26,134 nt of DNA from Condylostoma magnum (Eukaryota > Ciliophora > Heterotrichea > Heterotrichida > Condylostomatidae): positions 1-26,134 of the forward strand of contig CAKKTI010000125.1 in NCBI GenBank assembly GCA_920105805.1, written 5' to 3'. The notes under the pieces were generated by a model that was given only the letters and a program-made list of their open reading frames with translations, was not told where the DNA came from and did not search any database. Positions 1-12,900 of this stretch are shown here, piece by piece. Made by a program: the position numbers and the translations under genes. Position 1 is the first letter of the stretch. Each line of letters starts with the position of its first letter.

Positions 1-2
1 AT

Positions 3-167
3 GCTCTTGCTCAATTTGATGAGTTTTATTCAATTCTTGGAGTTTTTATTCCAATTTTTTATTTGTTTTGAGTAATAAATAATTCTATATTTAGAAGTCT
101 CGTAATAAATGGATTAATACGAGGAATAAGTCAGGTACGCTGTATTAAATCTTCAAAGAGGCTTTAA
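3..167 (+). CDS. 3' end of a multi-pass membrane protein gene (partial at left edge)
   Basis: The first ~150 bases are identical to 3965-4115, which form the 3' part of the membrane-protein gene at 2730-4129. In the matching frame they read as a hydrophobic helix (AQFDEFYSILGVFIPIFYLF) followed by a short basic tail. I infer that the window opens inside the last exon of another copy of that gene, lying upstream of the first MORN gene just as the complete copy lies upstream of the second. The end is placed at the TAA at 165-167; no TGA occurs in frame there, whereas the other copy has one 12 bases earlier. Function unknown. Confidence 0.5.
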
Positions 168-249
168 CCTGTAGCAAATCATATATCTTTTAAGGGATTA
201 AGGATAGTAAGTAAGTGAATAATGTTTAAAAAGGTTATTAAAAGGCTAA

Positions 250-2568
250 ATGCTATCAAATTCCTAGATAGAATATTTTATCAGAAACATTTAGAGCTAG
301 AAACTTAATAAAGCATTGAGATCTATTTGTAGGATAAAATAATATGTAACATTAGAGTCGTTTGATTAGATTGAAGGTTTTATAAGAGATAGAATCAATG
401 AATTCTCTATAGAACACTTCAAGCACTTAGATAAACTTGTAAAAGATGAATCATTAGCCTAAGAAATCTTTTAAAATGTTGACAAATAAGAATTAAGACC
501 TAATCTTATCAAAACCTATGGCTGTCTTTCGTGACTTGTTTAATAGAATATTTCATATTTATCTCCAGAGGAATATTATCAAAGAACAACGGAATGGCTA
601 ATCTAATCATATAAAGAAAACAAATTATAAGCTTTTAATAGATGTTTATAGTTTTCAAATTTTCTCAGTCGATAATAAGAATAATAATAGTATACCTAAC
701 ACTTAATTCTTGATAAGTGCATTTAGGAAATATAAAGCTAAATACAATAATTTCAAAGCAATCTTCCTGAAGAACAGAAGCATAGGAGAGGAGTATGCTA
801 CTATGCTAATGGTGAGAAATATGATGGAGAATGGAGAGATAATAAAATGCATGGGAGAGGAGTATATTATTATGCTAATGGTGAGAAATATGATGGAGAA
901 TGGAAAGATAATAAAAAGCATGGAAGAGGAGTATATTACTATGCTAATGGTGAGAAATATGATGGAGTATGGAAAGATAATAAAAGGCATGGAAGAGGAG
1001 TATATTATTATGCTAGTGGTGCTAAATATGATGGAGAATGGAAAGATGATAAAGCGCATGGAAAAGGAGTATATTATTATTCTAATGGTGATAGATGTAA
1101 TGGAGAATGGAAAGATGATGAAAGGCATGGGAGAGGAGTAATGAAATATGCTAGTGGTGCTAAATATGATGGAGAATGGAAAGATGATGAAAAGCATGGG
1201 AGAGGAGCAATGAAATATGCTGATGGTGATAGATATAATGGAGAATGGGAATGTGATAAAAAGCATGGGAGAGGAGTATTTTACTATTCTAATGGTAATA
1301 GGTATGATGGAGAATGGAAAGATGATAAAAAGCATGGGAGAGGAGTATTTTACTATTCTAATGGTAATAGATATGATGGAGAATGGAAAGCTGGTAAAAG
1401 GCATAGGAGAGGAGTATATTACTATTCTAATGGTAATAGATATGATGGAGAATGGAAAGATAATGTAAGGCATGGGAGAGGTGTATATTACTATGCTAGT
1501 GGTGCTAAATATGATGGAGAATAGAAAGATGGTAAAAAGCATGGGAGAGGAGTATGTTACTATTCTAATGGTGAGAAATATGATGGAGAATGGGAATGTG
1601 ATCAAAAGCATGGGAGAGGAGTATATTACTATGCTAATGGTGAGAAATATGATGGAGAATGAAAAGATAATAAAGCGCATGGAAAAGGAGTATATTATTA
1701 TGCTAATGGTGAGAAATATGATGGAGAATGGAAAGATGGTGAAAAGCATGGAAGAGGAGTATATTATGCTGATGGTGAGAAATATGATGGAGAATGGAAA
1801 GATGATAAAAGGCATGGGAGAGGAGTATATTACTATGTTAGTGGTGCTAAATATGATGGAGAATGGAAAGATGGTGAAATGCATGGGAGAGGAGTATATT
1901 ATTATGCTAATGGTGATAGATATGACGGAGAATGAAAAGATGATAAAAAGTATGGGAGAGGAGTATTTATTAATGTTAATGGTGCTTAGTATGATGGAGA
2001 ATGGAAAGATGATAAAATGCATGGGAGAGGAGTATATTGCTATTCTAATGGTGAGAAATATGATGGAGAATGGAAAGATGGTGAAATGCATGGGAGAGGA
2101 GTATTTTACTTTGCTAGTGGTGATAGATATGACGGAGAATGAAAATATAATAAAGTGCATGGGAGAGGAGTATATTACTATGCTAACGGTAATAAATATG
2201 ATGGAGAATGAAAGGTTGATAAAATGCATGGGAGAGGAGTATATTACTATCCTAGTGGTAATAGATATGATGGAGAATGAAAAGATGGTAAAGCGCATGG
2301 GAGAGGAGTATATTATTATGCTGGTGGTGCTCAATATGATGGAGAATGAAAAGATGATAAAAAGCATGGGAGAGGAGTATATTATTATGCTAATGGTGAG
2401 AAATATGATGGAGAATGGAATGATAATAAAGCGCATGGGAGAGGAGTATATTACTATTCTAATGGTGAGAAATATGATGGAGAATGGAAAGATGATAAAA
2501 TGCATGGGGAAGGAGTATATTACTGTGCTAGTGGTGATTAATATGATGGAGTATTAGTTAGTTATTAG
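250..2568 (+). CDS. MORN-repeat protein, long paralogue
   Basis: Open in one frame if TAA/TAG are Gln and TGA is Trp. The ~180-residue N-terminal part is helical, Gln-rich and not recognised. It is followed by about 25 MORN repeats of 23 residues (consensus [21 protein letters not shown]) and a very short tail. MORN repeats bind lipid or act as scaffolds in the cytoskeleton, flagella and membranes of protists; I infer a structural or membrane-associated role. Six of the conserved Trp codons are TGA rather than TGG, and one unit has TAG (W to Q) at 1522. One unit near 1755 lacks a codon. The start could instead be the ATG at 109, but that would overlap the upstream membrane gene. The stop could be TAG 2566-2568 or TGA 2590-2592; the tail after about 2552 has indels between the paralogues, which favours the earlier one. 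Confidence 0.85.
820..2542 (+). repeat. 69-bp MORN tandem array, about 25 units
   Basis: The array is made of near-identical 69-bp units, each coding one 23-residue MORN repeat, flanked by a half unit on either side. Units differ in a few variable codons (NGEK, SGAK, NGNR, DGDR versions) that recur in patches, as expected from unequal exchange or conversion. The reverse strand is also free of standard stops, giving a long spurious ORF. Confidence 0.95.
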
Positions 2569-2729
2569 TTATCTTTTACAGCTACATTGTGATCCCTGAG
2601 ATAAGATACTTAAGTTGTTTCTAAACCTCTTGGATAGGAATATAAAATAACATATTATTAGTCTTGAAAATCTTCTAAATAGATATCTATTCTTCTAACA
2701 GCGTACTTAAATTAACTAACTTATATAAA

Positions 2730-4129
2730 ATGGATAATTCAATGATATCCACCATAAAGACACATATTATCAATGTAAAATAATAATATAAATCTATCTA
2801 ATATTTAAAATAATTAGTTATGAGAAGTACAATTTATATAGAGGAGTTTAAGATAGCAATTGATGAATTCTATAGATTAAGAAATACAAAAAGTACAATA
2901 AGTTTAGTAAGGCTAATTCACAAAAAGTGAAATACTAAACAATAGGAAGTTGAGGCCTTAAGTAAACCATCCTCCTGAGCGAACACATATTCCGTTTAAG
3001 TAACAAATAAAAGTTTACAACTTTACCTATTAGTGGCTCTAGTTTTTTCTGTAATATTTACTTGTTTGTCAGGTTTAATACAGTTATCAATATTTCTTGA
3101 TCTTATTTTAGCTCAACTCTGTTTAGGAGTTTGTAATTAAAGATTTACTGATATAATCCTTGAGCTAAAATAAACTTAAGAGGTTGTTTAAGCGATTACT
3201 AATGCGACTATGGGAATGCCAGTTATTAGTAAAGACAGAAGGTTATAATTAGGTAGATTGATTATGAGTTTATAGTATGCTACCAAATTATAGCTTGTAC
3301 AGATAATAAAGCCTTCAATTCGATTAAGAGTAGTAATTGCATTGAGGTAATCAATCAATTTTTAACTTTTATGAACGATATTGATTATATATACAAGGTG
3401 GATCGTATATCTCTATTTAATAGCTCAAAATCGTTATACAGCAATCATATAGAGCTCTTAGAATGTCACAGGTATATAATATTCTAAGATATTGCTACTT
3501 TAAAGGTGAAAATAGTCTTCTATAACCTTTGTGTAGCTTTTAGTTCATAATAATAGTTACAAACTAGTTGAAGGGCTTTCAGATAAGCTTTAGTAGTTAA
3601 TCAAAGGGACTCAATAATTTCTTCTGTTTTGATAAAGTTCCCTGCTATTTTTATTATTACTCTAGGAAACTCTGTATAGGTGTTATTATTGATTATAGAG
3701 AGTATATTTTATACAGAGTTATGTAAATTTCTCCACCTGCTAAGAAGTAGAGATAATTTTAAATATTTGAAAGAGAATAATTATTTATTCTAAAATTTTC
3801 GAGAAATAAAGAACAAGATAGGTGAAAATTATTATCATAAGGCCTCAAATACCCTATAAATCTCTAGTCTATTAGTAAATTTAGCTTTAGTAAATGGAGA
3901 ATAGAACCAATAAATAAATTCTTAAATAATCACTATTTGAATTCAATTGTTCTCAATTGTTTATGCTCTTGCTCAATTTGATGAGTTTTATTCAATTCTT
4001 GGAGTTTTTATTCCAATTTTTTATTTGTTTTGAGTAATAAATAATTCTATATTTAGAAGTCTCGTAATAAATGGATTAATACGAGGAATAAGTCAGGTAC
4101 GCTGTATTAAATCTTGAAAGAGGCTTTAA
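2730..4129 (+). CDS. Multi-pass membrane protein, unknown; contains a frame change, probably one or more short introns
   Basis: From the ATG at 2730 (or 2820) one frame gives a soluble Lys/Gln-rich stretch and then hydrophobic helices near 3024-3140 (LYLLVALVFSVIF and following). From about 3278 a different frame is clearly coding: a hydrophilic stretch with FNSIKSSNCIEVIN, then helices near 3615-3720 and 3940-4040. The switch needs a removal of length 2 modulo 3. Candidates are GT...AG segments of 17 nt (3222-3238) and 23 nt (3253-3275). The first ~30 codons are shared with the start at 5539. The end is at TGA 4115 or TAA 4127, inside the duplicated block. I do not recognise the family; it is a ciliate-type membrane protein. 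Exon structure and N-terminus are uncertain. Confidence 0.5.
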
Positions 4130-5621
4130 CCTGTAGCAAATCATATATCTTTTAAGGGATTAAGGATAGTAAGTGAGTGAATAATGTTTAAAAAGGTTAT
4201 TAAAAGGCTAAATGCTATCAAATTCCTAGATAGATCATTTTATTAGAAACATTTAGAGCTAGAAACTTAATAAAGCATTGAAATCTATTTGCAGGATAAA
4301 ATCATATGTAACATTAGAGTCGTTTGATTAGATTGAAAGTTTTATAAGAGATAGAATCAATGAATTCTCTATAGACCACTTCAAGCACTTAGATAAACTT
4401 GTAAAAGATGAATCATTAGCCTAAGAAATCTTTTAAAATGTTGACAAATAAGAATTAAGACCGAATCTTATCAAAACCTATGGCTGTCTTTCATGACTTG
4501 TTTAATAGAATACTCCATATTTATCTCCAGAGGAATATTATCAAAGAACAACGGAATGGCTAATCTAATCATATAAAGAAAACAAATTATAAGCTTTTAA
4601 TAGATCTTTATAGTTTTCAAATTTTCTCAGTCAATAATAATAATAATAATAGTATACCTAACACTTAATTCTTGATAAGTGCATTTAGGAAATATAGAGC
4701 TAAATATAATAATTTCAAAGCAATCTTCCTGAAGAACAGAGGCATAGGAGAGGAGTATGCCACTATGCTAATGGTGAGAAATACGATGGAGAATGGAGAG
4801 ATAATAAAAAGCATGGAAGAGGAGTATTTTACTATGCTGATAGTGATAGATATGATGGAGAATGGAAAGATAATAAAAAGCATGGAAGAGGAATATATTA
4901 CTATGCTGATAGTGATAGATATGATGGAGAATGGAAAGATAATAAAAGGCATGGAAGAGGAGTATATTACTATGCTAATGGTGATAAATATGATGGAGAA
5001 TGGAAAGATGATAAAAAGTATGGGAGAGGAGTATATTACTATGCTAGGGGTGCTAAATATGATGGAGAATGAAAAGATGATAAAAAGCATGGGAGAGGAG
5101 TATATTACCATGCTAATGGTAATAGATATGATGGAGAATGGAAAGATGATAAAAAGCATGGGAGAGGAGTATGTTACTATGCTAGGGGTGCTAAATATAA
5201 TGGAGAATGAAACGATAATAAAATGCATGGGAGAGGAGTATTTTACTATGCTGATGGTGCTAAATATGATGGAGAATGGATAGATGATAAAAAGCATGGG
5301 AGAGGAGTATATTACTATGCTGATGGTGATAGATATGATGGAGAATGGAGATATGGAGTATTAAGTTAGTTATTAGTTTATCTTTTACAGCTACATTGTG
5401 ATCCCTGAGATAAGATTCTTAAGTTGTTTCTAAACCTCTTGGATAGAAATATAAAATAACATATTATTAGTCTTGAAAATCTTCTAAATAGATATCTATT
5501 CTTCTAGCAGCGTACTTAAATTAACTAACTTATATAAAATGGATAATTCAATGATATCCACCATAAAGACACATATTGTCAATGTAAAATAATAATATAA
5601 ATCTATCTAATATTTAACACA
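3963..5621. repeat. Tandem segmental duplication, copy B
   Basis: Partner of the block at 1-2812. It is shorter only because the MORN array is contracted. Similarity persists to the ATG at 5629 (counterpart of 2820) and then stops. Confidence 0.93.
4212..5369 (+). CDS. MORN-repeat protein, short paralogue
   Basis: A tandem duplicate of the gene at 250-2568, with the same ~180-residue N-terminal region but only about 8 full MORN units (4782 to about 5335). Between the paralogues some N-terminal changes are silent only under the reassigned code: CAA to TAA (745 against 4707) and TAA to TAG (735 against 4697). Both support Gln for these codons. Two conserved MORN Trp codons are TGA. The stop is TAG 5367-5369 or TGA 5406-5408; the tail differs from copy A by indels. 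The N-terminus might begin at 4071. The presumed scaffold or lipid-binding role is inferred from the family only. Confidence 0.83.
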
Positions 5622-6900
5622 ATCAGTAATGCAATAAGGCCTCATCATTCAAATATTTAAGATAAATAAAAAACTGAGTTAATCTCATTCTTAACAATTA
5701 CACATAGAACCGCATAATAAGATAAAAGATCAGGAATTAAAGATTCATTAATATAATAATAAGGCTCTTAAGAAGCAATAGATGCAAGGACTCTAATTAA
5801 GTTTAAATACTCTATGACGCTGAATTATCAAAAGAAACAGTTAAACCAAAACTTTAATAGTTTCTCATAAGCCATTTTCATAAATGTTTACAAATTTTTG
5901 CAGAATCCTAAGAATTAATCAGTATTCAATTTCAAGCTGTATAATATAAAAGTAGCAAATTGCGTAAAAATATGATTCCAATGCTAAACATAAGAAACTT
6001 TAACAAAATAGCCACTGGCAAATTTGGCCAATCTTCTCTTTATTACTAAGCTTTAACATTTGGTTACAGAAATACTTGATTGAACATCTACTAAAGAGAT
6101 AAGAGTAAATCCTAAAATTGCATGGATGCAGCACATGAGGAAATAGGACTATATGCTGGAAATTTAGATAAAAGCAAAATGAGATACAGAAACTTATATT
6201 ATGATTGTAAGTATTCTAAGAAAAGAAATTATCAGCTTTATTTCCTATAATTATTATTTAAATGAAATGCAGAAATCCTATAATAATGTATGTAGAATAG
6301 TTTTAGACTTGTATCAAAATTTAATCTATATAATTGGGAATATTAGAGATTTACTAGTAAAATAAAATCCGTCCAAAATAAGGCATCGATCTAATATAGT
6401 AAATTGTGCAAGGAAATCGAGCTTGTGAAAACGCAGATAATAGAGAACGAGATACTATTGAATAGATCTAATAGAAGTCTTTTTATAAGATTTAGCCTAA
6501 TAGGCATAGTTTTAATGAACTATAAAATTAATCTTTGCTAAGTATTCAATTAGTATAAACTAAAGAAGTTGTTTGTATAATATATAAGGTCAATTGAATA
6601 AAGTTGAAGTACAAGATTAACAGATTTTTTAAAGTTATGCAGCAGTTGATTTAAGGGCTAGTAGATAAAATTATTTCTAAAGGTTATGAATATTCTTGAA
6701 ATAAAAGACTTTTATAAAGAGTAACGTCGTAAGTATGTATTTTTACTAAGTATTACTTTAATAAATGAATTAAAACTATTAAGGCACATCAATTCTTATG
6801 TTTATTAATACCAATTTTATATATTCAAACAGTCCTTTAAAGTTAAATTTATCTGAAAAAACTAATATACTAAAATTCGCTTCTATTAATAAAGCTTAAT
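5539..6900 (+). other. Probably coding region, reading frame not resolved
   Basis: The region begins with the same coding start (MDNSMISTIKTHIVNVKQQY) as the gene at 2730, so the duplication carried a gene start here. Beyond 5629 it is unrelated to that gene. With the reassigned code every frame is long, and I could not choose. One forward frame is protein-like from about 5770 to 6870 (with NMIPMLNIRNFNKIATGKFG near 5972); a second is equally plausible up to about 6420. Neither shows a domain I recognise. It may be one gene with short introns, or a start captured by the duplication and now degenerate. No RNA gene or repeat seen. Confidence 0.35.
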
Positions 6901-6930
6901 GTATCAAAAATACTATAATTTGAAATAAAA

Positions 6931-9900
6931 ATGTACCTTCTCCTATTAATTGCCTCCCCAATTAATTCTTGTTAAATTATCTAAGTAACCTCTATACAGC
7001 AAGGGGACAGTGCATGTGATCTAAGTTGCATGATTCTATCTTACAATTTTGATTCTCTGCCCGGAACAACAGACATCACTCGATCAGATTGTTTTACTTC
7101 TTGCTAAGCCTAAGGATGCAATACAGATTTACTACAAAACAACACCTGTGATGAGATTTGTAATCACTAAGCCTGTGGCTTTGACTTAGGAAGTTGCGAT
7201 TCTTTGCCCAAATGCTCAGAAAATTGCTATTAACTTTAAATTGGTAATAATCGATGTGATGCTGAGTGCTTTAACGTTGATTGCTAGTTTGATTTGAGCG
7301 ACTGTGTTCAAGATGCAGAGTTATGCGATACCAGTAGACTAGGGGACACAAAATGTGATGAGGATTAGAATAATGACTAATGCTCCTGAGATTTAGACGA
7401 TTGTGGCCAATGCAGTACTAATTGTAGTTGGCATATGAGAAAAAATTGTTCTAAAGAATGCATGATTAAAAACTGTTATTTTTCAGAGTGCTTGGAGTCT
7501 AGAGAAGCTCTATACAATATAGTGCATTAGACTATTAACTAAGACTATGATTTAGTATGGAATAAAGAAATATGTATGGAGTCAGCTCCTGATTGCGATT
7601 TAGAAGAAGCAGCTTAGTCTTAACAGTGTATCTAAGCGTGTAATGTTTAATAATGCTTATATTCTCTCTTATTTTGCCCGTCTAGTTATTATGTACCCTT
7701 TTGTGAACTACATAATCCTAATACCGGACTTTGCTTATTATGTCCTCCTATGTATACTTTGTATAGAGGATTTTGCATATTTGATTGCCCTAGAAATTAC
7801 AAAAAAATGAACTTTAACACTCAATATTCTTATTGTATTGGAGATTTTATTGATGACTCTACATTAGAAAGTTCTGATGTGATATACGTTGGATAATTAA
7901 CTAGTAAAATTTAAGATGGTAGTTAAAAACATCCTTATTATACCATAACTTCTGCACTTTAAAACATCTCAAAATCGAATACTTAAATAAAATTAATGAA
8001 AGGTAAATTTGATTTATGTGATTACTCAGTGGAGCCCTCTTATTGAAGCTAATTAGTCGAAAGATAGTGAATTAAAAGCCTGTAAATCAGTACTGTATTA
8101 TGTGAAGTTGAGAATATAGAGGGTTGTGCTAATGAATCTTAAATAATCCAAATAAATGATTACCATTGTAGTATATTTCATTCAAATTTGAGACTAATTT
8201 TAGAAGATGTAATTATTCAAGGAGGTGTTAGCTTAAAAGAAGGGTGTGAAAGCTGCACATATTGTCCTTATTATAGAACTTAATCGAATGAATGCTATGA
8301 TGATAGAAATAACCTTATAAACTGCGATGATACTGTTAGTACCTGCTCTTAATACTAAATATAATCTTTTATTTACTTGTTTTTAAACTCAATATTGGAA
8401 CTTTAGAATGTTGTTTTCAAAAATATAAGAAACTAGTACTATAGCATTATTAACTTAAATGAATCAAATGCAATACTAGAAAATGTGGAATTTTAATTAA
8501 TCAATGTATACAACTCTATAATATTTTTAGATAATTGAAGAACCCCTTACTATTCAACCCTAAATAAGTTCCAATACAAGAATGGATTAATAAGTCATAT
8601 CAACGAGGGCTTTGAAATGATAGAGGATAATATATTCGCATCACTAATTAAAGTAAATAGCTATTATGAGGCAGTAATAAGTAATGTGATAATAAGAGAT
8701 TCTGTAAATTATTGCAAAAACTAAAATGTGTGCACAGCCTTTTACTTTCAAAATACACTTAAAGTTGAATTAGATAATTTAGAAATAGTATAAAATATAT
8801 TCAATGTAATGATATCAATTAACTCAGATTAATTAGAAATACCGAGTATTGTAAATCCATAGAGTGGTTAAATTAATGACTTATATTTACAGCACATAAG
8901 CATATAAAATTTAGAAGTTTAAGATAACATTTTCTTAAGTGCCTTTGTAAAGTATTAAGGATCTGAAACTCTTTAGAATATTATTCTGGATAATATCGTT
9001 TTATAAAACAATTCCTTATGAAGCTATTCTCTAATAAATATACAGGGAAATCTAAATGCTATGAGTTATGCTTTAGATGGCGAATACACAAACGGTATTT
9101 TTCTACCTCCTCGCAGTGTTTTAGTACAAAATATATAGATTAAAAATTTCCACTAGGATTTAGTAGCAATACTTAATTTCTATGCTTATTCAAACATAAA
9201 ATTAAATACTGTATTGATACAAAATGATGAAAAAGAAGTTAATGATACATTCGATATCTTATAGTAATTTTGAATGGAAAATGATAATAATTACATCTAA
9301 AATGTACCGGATTTAGACTATGAATAACGATAAATTACAGCTTACAAGCTAATTTTCCAGAGTAATGCCAGAATAATCATAGAAAACTTAAAAATCATAG
9401 ATATTTCCCTAATCAATTAAGGAATACTATATGGAAGCTATAATAATATTATGCTGCGAATCACACAATCAGATATTAAGAACTGTGCATAAAATGATGA
9501 TAGCTTATACAATACTATACTATTTGAGTATTTTAACCAAAATATTATAATTGAATAAAGCAACTTTAGCTTTAATTCTCTATAAAACATGCTTATCTAA
9601 GTAAATTAATCTGATTCACTATAATTAAAAGAGAATAACATAACTGATAATCAGACAAAATCTAATCAACTTATCTTACTTAATGACATTGAGGATTTAT
9701 TATAGATAAACAATAATCTATTCTAAAACAATTAAAGAATATCATTAACGATACATCCAAAGAGCCCAGGTATATCTGAAAGAATTAGAATGTTTATTTA
9801 AGGAGATATTTTTGAGTAAAATTCAGATACTGGAATAGTTATATAAACTGATCATTCAGATAACTCTATATTGTTACAAATCAGTGATTGCATATTTAAT

Positions 9901-12900
9901 AACAATAATACAAGCAACTCTTATGGCATTTTAATAAGTCTGAAAAGTTAGTTTCTAGAAGGTAGTATTATTAAAGGCTGTAATTTTACAGGAAATTAGT
10001 CGGAAAATTTTGGAGGGTTAAGTTTTAGTAATTATGCTGGATATTTGATCATTCAAGATTGTAGCTTTGAGGATAATTAAGCAAATTTTGGAACAGCGAT
10101 AGCTAGTTAGGCAGATGGAAGTGGAGACATCACAATACACAATTTAAATCTTTAAAATAATACAGGAACTTCAATGATAAGATTTTCAGGAAGTGAGTTC
10201 TAAAGGGTAAATATTTTAAATACCTAAGCTTAAAATAATACTGGGACTCTAATAGAATTATATCAAATATACTGAAATGACTAAAATTCAACATTTTCAT
10301 ATAATAAGGGGTTGATATTAGACTTAATGTAAGCCTGTAATGTTTATCTTGCGTCAATGAACATTTCTAATAATGAATCATAAAATTTAAATGGCATTAT
10401 TTCTCTTAATTTAAACTCGTATCTAGAACTAGACAATTCCATAGTATAAGATAATGTAAGCTAATCAGATGGAGGAGTCTTAAATGTAAAATCAAACTCA
10501 TACTTTTTACTATCAAGTACAGAGTTTAGAAATAATTAATCATTGGGAAATGGATCAGTAATTTACTTGCTTTAAAGTCCTATGGAGGAAAATTTAGCAC
10601 AAATAAGTGATTGCACCCTTATTAAAAACAAAACTTAAAAATAAGGAACAATTATTCTGATATAGTCAAAGATTATATTAAACTCTTCCAAAATATAAGA
10701 AAATGAGGCTGATATTAATACACCTGGTATTATTTTGATGTTATCCAGTATTGAAATACTATACTCAGAATTTTATAACATGAAAGGGGAAAATGGAACT
10801 TTTATATCTTCTAGCTATTTAAGTCAAATTTACATCACATCTTCTAAATTTATTCAAGGAGAAGCTTTATAATATGGAGGAGCATTTTCCCTATTCTCAA
10901 GTCAAGTATAAATAAAAGATTGTTTTTTCCAATATAACAAAAGCAGCTAAGGTGGGGATATATAAGCTAGTTATTTAACTGAACTGCTATTATAAAACTC
11001 TATTTTTTAAGACAGTTAAGCTATATTAAAAGGAGGAAGCATTCTTGCTAATACTTCATTCCTTTAAATCAAATAATGTACATTTTAAAATATCTAAGAT
11101 ACCGTTATATATTCTGAAGACTCTCAACTATTTGACATATAAAAATCTACAATTAAACAAAATAGGTCGTAAGATGATGCAGCTATTAATTGCATAAACT
11201 GTTAGAATATTAAAATAATCGATAATATTATAGAAGATAATCAAGCTTATATGGGATCTGTATGGCTAAGAGGAGGTACATAATAATAAAGCTAGATTAC
11301 TAACAATTTATTTTAAAGGAATAATGCTGAATTTGGATCGGGTGTTTTCCTTTAAAAGCACAGTTCTTTTATAAGTAATAACTAGTTTGTAGAGAATCAA
11401 GCTTAGTAATAAGGAGGAGCCATTTATATTATTTAAACTAATAGGATATAATCCTAAATACAAAACAATATATTTAAAATGAATAAAGCAGAAATTAGTG
11501 GTGGGGCTATTTAATGATACAATAAATCTCCAGTGTTCTATGGTAATGAATTCATACAAAATTAATCAGATTATGGTAACGACTAAGCTTCCTATGGAGT
11601 AAAAGCAGTAATGATAGAAAATGAATAATTAGAACAAAACAACTAAATAGCTAGTGGATAACCTATTCAACAAGCTCTTTCATTCGGTCTATTTGATAAC
11701 CTATCCCAAATAGTTAAATCAGATAATACTAGCTAAGCAGTGCTGATAAGCTCAAATGCATAAGTTTCCGGTACAACATAAGTAAGTGCATAAAAGGGTG
11801 TATTCACATTTGATAATTTAGTAATAACTGGTCCTCCAGGCACAGAAATCTAGCTTTCAATATCCATCAATACTTTGTCCTAAAATGAAACAGATTGGAT
11901 TAGTATTTAATTAAGAGAATGCTAAATAGGAGAAAGCCAAATAGGTAATACCTGTGAGGTGTGTCAATAAAACTCCTACAGTTTTGACCCCAAAGACCCG
12001 TGTTAAGCATGTCCAAGTGAAGCAATTTGTTATGGAAATTGAACAATGGTTCCAAAAGAGGGGTATTGGAGGCCAGATAATAAATCAGATAAGCTTTTTA
12101 AATGCCTTTACGACAAAGCTTGCTTAGGAGGAGAGTCACCTTTAAATATGATTGGGAATTGTGAAAAGGGATATGAAGGTAATCTTTGTCATCACTGTAG
12201 TGATAATTATAGTAGAAGATTTAGCAGATTATGTGTTGAATGTCCTGATCAAAATATGAATTTGATTATTTTATTAGTTATTCTTATAGTCATTATACTG
12301 GGATTCATTTTACTGATCAAGAGTGGGATTAAAAGTGCCTATACGCAAAAATCACTACTGTCTGTTTATATGAAGGTAGCTTGGAATTATCTATAGGTGA
12401 TAATGGTGATAAATTCTCTTAATTGCAACTGGCCTGAGATAGTTGCATTGTTCTTAAATGGGTAAAAGGCAGCTGGAGATATAGCAGAAACTGTTGTTTC
12501 TATTGATTGTTATATAGGGGGTGACGCTTTATAATCTCAGGTTATTTTCATGGTGACTCTTCCTATAATCAGTCTTATATTTAGTACTTTGGGCTGGGGA
12601 ATTTACATTTGCTTTAAAAGAACTGAGTTTTTAAAATACAAGATAATTGGATCAAATGTTATAATTTTCTTCCTATTACACTCCTCAATAAGTAAATTCT
12701 TAATAGCTCTTTTTAACTGTATGGAAATATAAGAGGGGGAATGGTGGCTTATATATGATTTAGATATAGAATGCTGAGATTCAGATCATTCTTTTATATC
12801 ATTTTTTATAGCTTTGCCAGGAATAGTTATATGAGTAATATTAATACCCACTATTTGCCTATGATATCTTATCAGAAATAAGAAATACATGGAAAAGATA

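Larger units (their letters stand above)
1..2812. repeat. Tandem segmental duplication, copy A
   Basis: Positions 1-780 align without gaps to 3963-4742 with 20 substitutions, none of them in the first 153 bases. After the MORN array the match resumes, from about 2551 to about 2812 against 5358-5621. The unit therefore contains the end of a membrane gene, a whole MORN gene and the first ~30 codons or 5' flank of the next gene. The left limit lies outside the window. The two copies differ mainly in the number of MORN units. Confidence 0.93.

Noticed and set aside
109-249. Earlier MORN start at 109 (and 4071)
   Set aside because: The frame is open and plausible, but it would overlap the end of the same-strand membrane gene; the next ATG (250/4212) avoids that. 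Not excluded.
703-2505. 600-codon ORF on the minus strand across the MORN array
   Set aside because: It is the antisense of the repeats: a periodic Phe/Ile/Ser-rich reading that exists only because the 69-bp unit lacks stops on both strands.
12046-12732. Two short standard-code ORFs in the receptor gene
   Set aside because: They are fragments of the 7.2-kb frame, cut where TAA/TAG encode Gln.
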